Source: Anaeromyxobacteraceae bacterium
Lineage (GTDB): Bacteria; Myxococcota; Myxococcia; Myxococcales; Anaeromyxobacteraceae
Direction: 5' to 3'
Length of the DNA: 7,104 bases
NCBI GenBank assembly: GCA_027349605.1
Contig: DAIEMM010000141.1
Span: 1-7,104, forward strand
Each line of letters opens with the position of its first letter. The stretch's first letter is position 1. Position numbers and translations under genes: made by a program. The notes under the pieces are model-generated. The model did not search any database. It saw only the letters and a program-made list of their open reading frames with translations, and had not been told where the DNA came from. Positions 1-7,000 of the stretch are shown one piece after another.

Positions 1-204
1 GGGCGGCTCTTCGCCGCGGGGCTCGACGTCTTCCGCGACGAGCCTCGCGTCCCCGACCGGCTCCGGAACGCCGAGAACGCGGTCCTCACGCCCCACGTGG
101 GATCCGGGACGTTGGAGACGCGGACCGCCATGGCCCGGATGGTCTGGGACGAGGTCCTGCGCCGCGTCGCCGGACGACCACCGGCGCACCGCGTCGTGGT
201 ATGA
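1..204 (+). CDS. D-isomer-specific 2-hydroxyacid dehydrogenase, C-terminal fragment
   Basis: The gene enters from the left edge in frame 1 and ends at TGA 202-204, leaving 67 codons. The visible part matches the end of the NAD-binding and catalytic core of D-2-hydroxyacid dehydrogenases (glyoxylate/hydroxypyruvate reductase, D-lactate and phosphoglycerate dehydrogenase family). It has GLDVFRDEP at residues 7-15, where Glu14 corresponds to the family's catalytic Glu, then NAVLTPHVGSGT at 26-37, where His32 is the catalytic acid/base. A short amphipathic tail follows (TAMARMVWDEVLRRVAGRPP). The family reduces 2-keto acids to D-2-hydroxy acids in the cytoplasm with NAD(P)H. Substrate specificity cannot be judged because the substrate-binding N-terminal part is outside the window. 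The next gene begins 7 nt after the stop, suggesting an operon. Family assignment is confident; the exact enzyme is not. Confidence 0.9.
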   Translation, partial: GRLFAAGLDVFRDEPRVPDRLRNAENAVLTPHVGSGTLETRTAMARMVWDEVLRRVAGRPPAHRVVV

Positions 205-211
205 CGCGCCG

Positions 212-1294
212 GTGAAGCGCTTCCTCCAGATCTCGGGCGGCGTCGTCATCTCGGGGCTGGCGCTCTGGCTCACGCTGCGGGGAAAGGACCTGGGTGCCAT
301 CTGGGCCGCCGCGCAGCAGGCCGACTACGCCTGGCTGGTTCCGTACGTCGGGATCCTCGCGGTGATCCACCTGGCCCGTACCCTGCGCTGGGGCATCCTG
401 CTCGAGCCGGTGGCCAAGGTCCCGTTCTCGCGCCTCAACGCGGTCTCGGCGGTCGGGTTCATGGCCCTCATGATCCTGCCCTTCCGGATCGGGGAGTTCG
501 CCCGGCCCTACCTCATCGCCGAGCGGCCCCGGATCCGGGTCTCGGCGACGCTCTCGAGCGTGGTGGTCGAGCGGGTCGCCGACGGGCTCTTCACCGCCGC
601 GCTGCTCGTGCTCACCTTGCTGGCGGTGCCCGACGGGACCCCGGGATTGCACCTGCTCCGGGTGGCCGGGCTCGTGGTGTTCGCCGTCTTCGGCGCGCTC
701 CTGGCGTTCCTCGTGGTCGCCTACCGCAACCGCGCGCTCGCCGTCCGGTTCACCCACCGGATGCTCGACCCGATCTCCCCGCGCCTGGCCGGGCGGGCCT
801 CCGCGATGATGGACGCCTTCATCCACGGGCTGCGGTTGGTCCCGTCCCGGTCCAAGGTGGCCGCGTTCTTCCTGCTCACCGCCGTCTACTGGTGCCTGAA
901 CGGCTGGGGCATGGGCGTCCTGGCCCGGGCCTTCGACCTGCAACTCACGCTCGTCCAGGCCTTCACCGTGCTCGGCGTGCTGGTGGTGGGGGTGATGATC
1001 CCGGCCGGCCCCGGGATGGTCGGCACCTTCCAGGCTGCCACCGTTCTCGGGCTCTCGCTCTTCGTTCCGTCCGCCGCGCTGGACACGCGAGGCACCGCCT
1101 ACGCGAACGTGCTCTGGGCCGTTCAGCTCGCCTTCACGACCGCGCTCGGGCTCTTCTTCCTCTTCTCCCGCCACATCCGGATCGCCCAGATCTTCGCCGC
1201 GCCCGCGGAGGTGGAGGAGGGGCTCGAGGAGGAGGAGAAGCAGTACGTGGCCGAGGGAACCGGAGCGCCCCCGTCCGGGGGGGCTGCGCGTTGA
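212..1294 (+). CDS. UPF0104 / LPG-synthase-TM family flippase-like integral membrane protein
   Basis: A 360-residue polytopic inner-membrane protein. Hydrophobic segments lie at about residues 7-23, 41-57, 76-91, 123-139, 150-170, 216-236, 248-266, 273-286 and 298-318. Family hallmarks are FRIGEFARPYLI (91-102, the R-x-G-E-x-x-R-P signature), ERVADGL (120-126) and PAGPGMVGTFQAA (264-276). They place it with the MprF-type transmembrane region (PF03706; YbhN, AglD and related proteins), members of which are linked to lipid or lipid-linked sugar translocation. No C-terminal aminoacyl-transferase domain follows, so it is the stand-alone TM form and not a full lysylphosphatidylglycerol synthase. 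The tail is cytoplasm-like and Glu-rich (EVEEGLEEEEK, 333-343). Start is GTG 212, 7 nt after the dehydrogenase stop, with no clear Shine-Dalgarno, so translational coupling is likely. The stop codon lies inside the -35 box of the downstream tRNA promoter. The lipid substrate is unknown. Confidence 0.88.
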   Translation: MKRFLQISGGVVISGLALWLTLRGKDLGAIWAAAQQADYAWLVPYVGILAVIHLARTLRWGILLEPVAKVPFSRLNAVSAVGFMALMILPFRIGEFARPYLIAERPRIRVSATLSSVVVERVADGLFTAALLVLTLLAVPDGTPGLHLLRVAGLVVFAVFGALLAFLVVAYRNRALAVRFTHRMLDPISPRLAGRASAMMDAFIHGLRLVPSRSKVAAFFLLTAVYWCLNGWGMGVLARAFDLQLTLVQAFTVLGVLVVGVMIPAGPGMVGTFQAATVLGLSLFVPSAALDTRGTAYANVLWAVQLAFTTALGLFFLFSRHIRIAQIFAAPAEVEEGLEEEEKQYVAEGTGAPPSGGAAR

Positions 1295-1319
1295 CAGGGC
1301 AGGGGGATGGACCTATAAG
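1291..1319 (+). promoter_or_regulatory. sigma70-type promoter of the tRNA gene
   Basis: TTGACA at 1291-1296 is a perfect -35 hexamer. TATAAG at 1314-1319 is a near-consensus -10, and the spacer is exactly 17 bp. Transcription should begin near 1325-1328, giving a 5' leader of about 13-16 nt before the mature tRNA at 1341. The -35 overlaps the TGA stop (1292-1294) of the membrane-protein gene. The sequence between -10 and the likely start is CGCCCCC, a GC-rich discriminator typical of stable-RNA promoters under stringent (ppGpp) control; that regulation is inferred. Confidence 0.85.
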
Positions 1320-1340
1320 CGCCCCCTTCAAAGGGAAATC

Positions 1341-1417
1341 GGTGAGGTAGCTCAGTCGGCTAGAGCGAGGGTCTCATAATCCCTAGGTCGGGAGTTCGAT
1401 TCTCCCCCTCACCACCA
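1341..1417 (+). tRNA. tRNA-Met (CAU anticodon, elongator type)
   Basis: A complete 77-nt cloverleaf. Acceptor stem GGTGAGG (1341-1347) pairs fully with CCTCACC (1407-1413), followed by discriminator A1414 and genomically encoded CCA (1415-1417). D stem GCTC/GAGC is at 1350-1353/1363-1366. The anticodon arm runs 1368-1384 with loop CTCATAA (1373-1379) and anticodon CAT at 1375-1377; the innermost pair (1372/1380) is T-T. The variable loop is AGGTC. T stem GGGAG/CTCCC encloses TTCGATT (1395-1401). The paired G1-C72 end argues against initiator tRNA-fMet. A CAU anticodon may also belong to tRNA-Ile2 (lysidine-modified), which cannot be excluded by eye, so Met is the default call. Confidence 0.95.
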
Positions 1418-1433
1418 AGCAAGCGCGGCCTTC

Positions 1434-1438
1434 GAGGG
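1434..1438 (+). promoter_or_regulatory. ribosome binding site of the 1447 gene
   Basis: GAGGG lies 8 nt before ATG 1447 and supports that start. It sits within the 29-nt gap after the tRNA CCA end, so the whole 5' untranslated region of this gene fits between the processed tRNA 3' end and the start codon. Confidence 0.6.
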
Positions 1439-1446
1439 CCCATCGA

Positions 1447-2133
1447 ATGCGAAATTCCTGGAAGATCCTCGTCGCCGCCCTCGCCCTCGCGGCGGCGGCT
1501 CCGGCCGTGGCGCAATACGAATACAAGCCGCGCTGGCAGCTGGAGAAGGAGGAGAAGGAGCGCCAGCAGGAGCTGCTGGAGCAGTCCGTTCCGAAGTTCC
1601 AGCGCTGGAGGAACGTCGCGCGCTTGAACGTGGGCGTGGCCTTCTTTTACTCCGAGTACTACAACTGCAGCTACTGGTACGGCTATTACCCCGCCTACAG
1701 CTGCGGCGGCTCGGGCTCCTGGGTGAGCTACGTCCCCTTCACGGTGGGCCCCCAGGTCGACGTCAACCTGGGCGGGATGAACAACCTCAGCGTCGGCTTC
1801 AACGTCTTTCTCGGGAACGCCACGGGCACCGTCTACTCCGGCCTCAGCGCCCAGAGCGTGTCGAGGAGCGTGACCATCTGGGAGCCGACCGTCGACTACG
1901 TCGCCAAGCTCGGACCCCCGGCCAACACGAAGGGCCGGTTCCGCGTGGGCGGCGGCATGTACATCGGCCCGAACGCGGAGCTCGGTGCGGCCTTCCGGAT
2001 CGGAGGCGGCGCCTCGTTCTTCAACCTGAGCCGCCTGGGCATCGGGCTCGACCTGGTCCTCGAGGGTGGCGTCTACAGGGGCTACTGGATCGGCGCCCTG
2101 CAGCTGGTGGCCTCGCCCGAGTTCCATTTCTAG
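1447..2133 (+). CDS. secreted outer-membrane beta-barrel-like protein (hypothetical)
   Basis: A 228-residue protein of unrecognised specific family. Residues 1-22 form a clear Sec signal peptide (basic MRNSWK, hydrophobic Ala/Leu core, cleavage after AVA, before QYEY). Next comes a short highly charged helical stretch (about 28-46, RWQLEKEEKERQQELLEQ). The remaining residues, about 57-228, alternate hydrophobic and polar positions with many Gly and aromatics, as in a small outer-membrane beta-barrel. The protein ends EFHF; a C-terminal Phe is the usual outer-membrane assembly (BAM) signal. A Tyr-rich loop at 70-88 has two Cys (74 and 86) that may form a disulfide. Start ATG 1447 is supported by GAGGG 8 nt upstream. 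The gene begins 29 nt after the tRNA CCA, with no promoter of its own visible, so cotranscription with the tRNA is plausible. Localisation is well supported; function is unknown. Confidence 0.8.
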   Translation: MRNSWKILVAALALAAAAPAVAQYEYKPRWQLEKEEKERQQELLEQSVPKFQRWRNVARLNVGVAFFYSEYYNCSYWYGYYPAYSCGGSGSWVSYVPFTVGPQVDVNLGGMNNLSVGFNVFLGNATGTVYSGLSAQSVSRSVTIWEPTVDYVAKLGPPANTKGRFRVGGGMYIGPNAELGAAFRIGGGASFFNLSRLGIGLDLVLEGGVYRGYWIGALQLVASPEFHF

Positions 2134-2134
2134 A

Positions 2135-2172
2135 CACCCCCAAGGGGTGCGCTGACGCCCCCTTCGAGGGGC
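2135..2172 (+). terminator. two GC-rich hairpins after the barrel gene, possible terminator
   Basis: Immediately after the stop, CACCCC (2135-2140) pairs with GGGGTG (2144-2149) around a CAA loop. GCCCC (2157-2161) then pairs with GGGGC (2168-2172) around CTTCGA. Neither is followed by a T-run, so classical intrinsic termination is uncertain. They could protect the mRNA 3' end or act with Rho. Confidence 0.4.
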
Positions 2173-2196
2173 ATCCCCGTCCGTCACAGACTCGCC

Positions 2197-2222
2197 CCCG
2201 ATCGGGTACGGGCTTGCCCGTA
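2197..2222. repeat. two abutting perfect palindromes upstream of the 2258 gene
   Basis: CCCGATCGGG (2197-2206) is a perfect 10-bp palindrome. It is directly followed by TACGGGC-TT-GCCCGTA (2207-2222), a perfect 7-bp inverted repeat with a 2-nt centre. They lie 35-60 bp before the preferred start codon, where an operator or an mRNA leader hairpin could sit. The second one contains the A of the ATG at 2222, which weighs against that ATG being the start. No regulator is known. Confidence 0.45.
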
Positions 2223-2237
2223 TGGACAGTTCGAGCC

Positions 2238-2246
2238 GGGAGGTGA
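2238..2246 (+). promoter_or_regulatory. strong Shine-Dalgarno supporting GTG 2258
   Basis: GGGAGGTGA is an extended complement of the 16S rRNA 3' end. It lies downstream of ATG 2222, so it cannot serve that codon, but it is 11 nt upstream of the in-frame GTG at 2258. The spacing is somewhat long but usable. It is the only good Shine-Dalgarno near this gene's 5' end. Confidence 0.55.
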
Positions 2247-2257
2247 ATCCTTCGCCA

Positions 2258-4015
2258 GTGAGGCGGACCAGGGTACGGGGGTCGGGGGTCGCTTCGGGCT
2301 GGGCCATCCAGGTGGTCGTCGGCCTGCTCGCCCTCACCGGACCCGTCCCCGCCGCCCGGGCCGCGCCCCGCAGCTGCGAGACTGCACTGTCGGTGACGCC
2401 GTCCACCATCCCTGCCGGGACGCGCAAGGCGCGGATCACCATTCCCGCCGGACTGACGGATGTCCAGCTCCGCAGCAGCAGCGGGAGCGTCACGTCGCCG
2501 GTGCGCTCCGGCGCCGGGGCCATGGTGGCGGAGTTCACGGCTGCTCCCGAGTCTCCCCCGGTGGTGCTGGTGGCCGCTGTCGGTCCGACCGTTTGCGGCT
2601 CCGCCGTGTTGCGCATCGCCTGGGAAGGGCTCGCTCCGGCGAGGGGAATGCCCGTCTCCCTCGTCCTGGTCGATCCGCGCTCGCTGACCGCTGCCCAGGA
2701 GGGGGAGGTCCTGGTCTACGTCTTCGCGGTCGACGATCGCGGGATCCCCCGGAGCCGGGGCGTTCCGTCGATCCATGCAGCCGTCGGGTCGGTCACGGGC
2801 GTCGAGATGATCTCGCGCGGTGTCTGGAGGGGGCGCTTGCGCGTCCCCGCCGGGGAGGCCATCGCCACGACGGTGGAGGCCGGATTCGACCTGGAGCCCC
2901 GCGTGACCGCGTCGCTGGCGCGCGCTCCCGGAGATCCCGTCTCCATCCAGGTCACCCACGAGCCACCCGGCGGGGCGGCCGGGGCGGGAGCGCTGGGCGC
3001 AGTGGTCGCGAGCATCCGGGACTCAGCGGGGAATCTCACCGAGGCCAGCCTGGCGCTGGAGTCGGAAGAGGTGCTGGTCGGTGCGCCCGTCCGGATCGAC
3101 CGTGGTGTGTACCGCGCCCCCCTGGAGGCGCGTCCGGGAACGCGCGGGAACGTGGCCGTGGTCGCGGCCCGGGCCGGGGCCGCCGTCGGCACGACCTCGT
3201 TCATCATCGCGCCCCCGGCGGCGGCCGTGGTCCGCGTGATACCCCCTGGCCCCATCCGATCGGATCGGAGCTCGAGCGCGCAGATCGAGGTGGTGGTCAC
3301 CGACGCCTCGGGAGTCCCCGTGGCGGAGGTTCCCGTGGGATCCGGAGGAGCCGGTGAGTTCGGGGAGGCCTTCCCTCTCGAGCCGGGACACTGGACCTTG
3401 CCGTACCGTCCCCCGCGCGTCCTGGAGGACACCACCGAACGCGTGGTCGTGAAGGCAGGCGCCGCGTCCACGACGGCGGATCTCCGGATCCTGGCCAGGG
3501 ATTCCCGATTCTCCCTGGGGCTCAAGGCAGGCGCGGCGCTCGCGGGTGGCCGTGTGGGGCCAGCGGCCGGCGTGGAGTTCGGGGTCTGGGCCCTCGTCGG
3601 AGAGGCCCAGCTCGGGCTGGTGCTCGGGGTGGACTGGTGGATGCTCACGGAGAGGAGCACGGTGACCATCGGAGGCGTGCCCTCCGGCTACGAGGGAACG
3701 CAGAACTACGTGCCCCTCCTCCTCTCCCTGGCATGGCGGGCTCCCATCGGCGAACGCTGGCTGTTCTGGGCGACCGGGGGAGGGGGCGGCGCCTGGGTGC
3801 AGAGCCAGGCCCAGGCCGGCGCCCAGGCCCAGGTGCTCGAGAGCGGGTTCGCCCCCGCAGCGAGCGGATCCCTCTCCGCGGGGCCGCGCCTCGGGCCGGG
3901 CTCCCTGTTCCTCGAGGTGCGCGGCACCTGGGTCGGCGATCCCCAGCTCTCGACGCTGAGCGGGTCGAGCTTCACCCTCCTCGGTCTCCTGGGGTTCCGG
4001 TTCGATGTGGGCTAG
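2258..4015 (+). CDS. secreted protein with Ig-like segments and C-terminal outer-membrane beta-barrel
   Basis: A 585-residue protein from GTG 2258; an in-frame ATG at 2222 would add 12 residues. GTG is preferred because GGGAGGTGA precedes it and because it yields a classic signal peptide (RRTRVR, hydrophobic VVVGLLAL, cleavage after ARA at about 35). The mature N-terminal domain has two Cys (40 and 113), a possible disulfide. Three beta-rich segments follow at about 129-230, 230-320 and 322-413. Each has a DxxG turn (VDDRGIP, IRDSAGN, VTDASGVP) and a G-V/H-Y/W strand (GVWRGRL, GVYRAPL, GHWTLPY), resembling invasin/Big-type Ig folds. The last 170 residues (from about 416, SRFSLGLKAGAAL) alternate like a small, roughly eight-stranded barrel, ending LLGFRFDVG. 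The 3' end overlaps the next gene by 11 bp, implying coupled translation. I infer an outer-membrane-anchored protein; the function and the side on which the Ig part lies are not determined. Confidence 0.75.
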   Translation: MRRTRVRGSGVASGWAIQVVVGLLALTGPVPAARAAPRSCETALSVTPSTIPAGTRKARITIPAGLTDVQLRSSSGSVTSPVRSGAGAMVAEFTAAPESPPVVLVAAVGPTVCGSAVLRIAWEGLAPARGMPVSLVLVDPRSLTAAQEGEVLVYVFAVDDRGIPRSRGVPSIHAAVGSVTGVEMISRGVWRGRLRVPAGEAIATTVEAGFDLEPRVTASLARAPGDPVSIQVTHEPPGGAAGAGALGAVVASIRDSAGNLTEASLALESEEVLVGAPVRIDRGVYRAPLEARPGTRGNVAVVAARAGAAVGTTSFIIAPPAAAVVRVIPPGPIRSDRSSSAQIEVVVTDASGVPVAEVPVGSGGAGEFGEAFPLEPGHWTLPYRPPRVLEDTTERVVVKAGAASTTADLRILARDSRFSLGLKAGAALAGGRVGPAAGVEFGVWALVGEAQLGLVLGVDWWMLTERSTVTIGGVPSGYEGTQNYVPLLLSLAWRAPIGERWLFWATGGGGGAWVQSQAQAGAQAQVLESGFAPAASGSLSAGPRLGPGSLFLEVRGTWVGDPQLSTLSGSSFTLLGLLGFRFDVG

Positions 4016-7000
4016 GCGCGCCGCTTCCCTTGTCGCCTTGGCCGCGGCCCTCGCCGGGTGCGGGGGCACGGAGATCCCCACCCCGGCTCCCGTCTCGGTG
4101 ACTCCGGCGCGGGGCTTCGCCGCCAGCGCCACGCCCGTCGTCATCGACGGGTCCGGCTTCTCCGTGCTCACCGTCCAGCCGTCGGCCGGGGGCGAACCCA
4201 CGGTGGACGAGACCTTCCAGGCGTGGCTGGGCGACCAGGCGCTACTCGACGTGCGCCGCGTCGACGAGTCGACGCTCTCCGCCACCGTGCCGGCCGGGCT
4301 GGCTCCCGGGCCGTATTCACTCCGCGTCCAGGGGCCGTTCGGGACCTCCGGCGAGCTGGCCACCGCGTTCACGGTGGAGGGATCGGCGCAGGCTGCCCTC
4401 ACGGCGGCCATCGCCGCGACCCCTGCCACGGTCAGCGTGGGCCAGTCGATCACGGTCACCCTGACGGTGACGAACGCCACGACCGCCGCGGCCACGGGAG
4501 TGGTCCCCTCCGTGCCGGTGGTCACCGGGAGCGCCACGGTGGCCGTTCCCGCCGGTCCCCTGCCGGCCTCCATCGCCACGCTGGCGCCGGGAGCCTCCGG
4601 AACCGTCACCTGGACCGACCGGTCGACGGGGGCGGGCACCCTGGCCTTCGCGGGAGGGGCGAGCGCGACGGACGGCTTCTCCGGCCTGACGGTGACCTGC
4701 GCCACCGATCCCGCCCGCCCCGCAGCGGTGACCGTGCAGAGGGCGGCCGCGCTGGCGGCGAGCCTGCCCGCCTCTGGGGCCGCCGCACTCGGCCAGGAGT
4801 TCACGGTCGCGATGACGGTCTCGAACACCGGGGGCGCCGCGGCGACGTCGGTGGTGCCCGGCACCCCGGCCGTGGTTCCCGCGGGCATGGCCACGCTCAA
4901 GGCCGGCACGGGCCCGGTTCCCGCATCCGTCGCGTCCCTCGCCGCCGGTGCGAGCGCCTCGTTCACCTGGACCTTCGTGGCCGGGACGACATCCGGGAGC
5001 CTGCAGGTCTCCGCCGGAGCGAGCGGCACCGACGCGAACTCGGGGGCCGCCGTGGCGGCCGCGACCGCCACCTCCGGCCCGTTCACCATCGGTGCAGCCG
5101 GCATCGCCGTCACCGCCTTCACCGCGGCGCCGGCGACGGCGAGCGCCGGGCAGGCCGTCACCCTGACGCTGACGCTGCAGAACCCCGGACTCGCCGACGT
5201 CCGGAACTTCACCCTGGGCACGCCCAGCGTGAGCTCCACCGACGGCGCCAGCGCCGCTCCGTCCTCGGGGCCCGTCCCGGTCCCGCCCACCGTCCTGGCG
5301 GCGGGAGCGACCTTCACCACGACCTGGACCTTCCTGCCCTCGGTCGCTCAAGGCGTCTCCGCCGGTCATCTCACGTTCCAGGTCACCGCGGCCGGGACCG
5401 ATGCGCTGTCCGGGGCAGCCGTCTCGGCGCAACCGACCGCGTCGGTGACCGTCCAGGCCCCGGCGGGGCTGGCGGCCACGCTCACGCCGGCGCGCACGCC
5501 TGCGGTCCCCGCCGGCCAGCCCTTCACGGTGAACGTCGGGCAGGTGTTCACGCTGACGCTCGCCGTGAGCAACACGGGCGCGACGGCCGCGAGCGCGGTC
5601 ACCCCCACCCCCATCACGGGCTGCGCGGCGCCCTCGCCGGCCTCGGCGACGGTATCGCCCGGCACCCCGGTGGCCTTCCTCTACGCGAACTGCTCGTCGG
5701 CGACGCCGGGGATCCTCGCGCTCTCGGCCTCCGCCTCCGGCACGGACGCGATCAACCCGGCCCTGGCGGTGACGACCAACACGGCCACCACCAGCGTGAC
5801 CGTCCAGGCACCGGCCGCGGTCACGGGGGCCCTCGCGATCCCGCCGGCGATGGCCCTGGGGCTCCCCTTCGGCGTGACCCTGACGCTCTCCAACTCGGGC
5901 GGCGCCCCGGCCGTGGTCACGCCCGGCCCGCTCGCCGTCGCGGCGGGAAGCACCGGTGCGGCGACGCTGGCCGCCGGCCCGACGCCCGCCTCCGTCACCG
6001 TCCCCGGGGGGGGCTCGGCCAGCGTCCAGTGGACCTACGACGCCGCCAGCGTGGGAACCATCTCCTTCACCGGGAACGCCAGCGGGATCGACTCCAACAC
6101 CGGCGCGGCGGTCCCCCTCATCGCGGTCGCCGCGTCCAACGTGGGCGCGATCGGACAGGGTGGGCTCGCCATCTCGATGGGCGTCTCTCCTGCCACGGCG
6201 ACGATCGGGCAGGAGGTCGTCTTCACCATGACGGTCACGAACAGCGGGACCGCCGCGGTGAACGGCATCGTTCCCACCCTGACGCTCTCGGGTGTCACGG
6301 GGACGCTCGGCGGACCGATCCCGGCATCCATCGCCAGCCTGGTCACGACCGCCCCCGGGAACACCGGCACCGTCACCTGGACCTTCACCCCCACGTCGGC
6401 GGGCCCGGTCACCGCGACGGCCTCGGCGACGGGAACGGACGCCCTGTCCCTGGCCCCGGTGACCGGCAGCACCGTCGCCGCCAACCTCCTGCAGGTCCAG
6501 GCCACCCTGGGCGGGACCATCACGGGTCTCGCGGGGACCGGGCTGCAACTGGCGACGGCCGGCGAACCCAACCTGGTGGTGGCACCAGGCGAGACGACCT
6601 TCACCTTCGTTGCGCCTCTCGACAGCGGCACCTCGTACGACGTCACCGTCGCCGTCCAGCCCACCAGCCCGAGCCAGACCTGCACCGTCACGAGCGGTGG
6701 TGCCGGCACGATCGGAACCGCGAACGTCAGCGACGTGGTGGTGACCTGCGTCACGAACTACACGGTCGGCGGCACGGTCACGGGTCTCGCCGCCGGCGCC
6801 AGCGTGGTGCTCCAGAACAACGGGGCGGACGATCTCACCGTCTCCGCGGACGGGACCTTCACGTTCGTCACACCCGTGGCGAGCGGCGGAACCTACCTGG
6901 TGACGGTGCGGACCCAGCCGGCCTTCCCGCCGCAGACCTGCGCGGTGAGGGCAGGGTCCGGCCAGGTCACGGGCGCGAACGTCACCAGCGTGGTGGTGAC

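Noticed and set aside
86..1174. Minus-strand open frame of 362 codons opposite the membrane protein
   Set aside because: Low-complexity Gly/Glu/Arg/His product without family motifs; antisense to a gene with clear transmembrane and signature motifs. A typical high-GC shadow.
1267..1284. GCCCCC/GGGGGC hairpin as terminator of the membrane-protein operon
   Set aside because: It lies inside the coding sequence with no following T-run; may be a by-product of a C/G-rich codon stretch. Mentioned only as possible insulation.
892..1350. Plus-strand frame overlapping the membrane protein end and the tRNA promoter
   Set aside because: Arg/Gly/Pro-rich out-of-frame product that ends inside the tRNA gene; a shadow frame.
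1341..1417. tRNA as an integration site for a mobile element
   Set aside because: No integrase, no direct repeat of the tRNA 3' end elsewhere in the window, and no composition shift downstream.
1341..1417. Initiator tRNA-fMet
   Set aside because: The first acceptor pair is a normal G-C; bacterial initiators have an unpaired C1-A72.
1360..2959. Minus-strand frames across the tRNA, barrel gene and intergenic hairpins
   Set aside because: One runs through the tRNA and both sides of a well-supported secreted gene; no recognisable domains, so coding is unlikely.
3023..6548. Long minus-strand open frames (3023-5320 and 4317-6548)
   Set aside because: They are antisense to the repeat lipoprotein and the Ig/barrel gene. 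The products are Arg/Gly or Ala/Val low-complexity sequence, while the + strand frame has a signal peptide, lipobox and periodic repeats.
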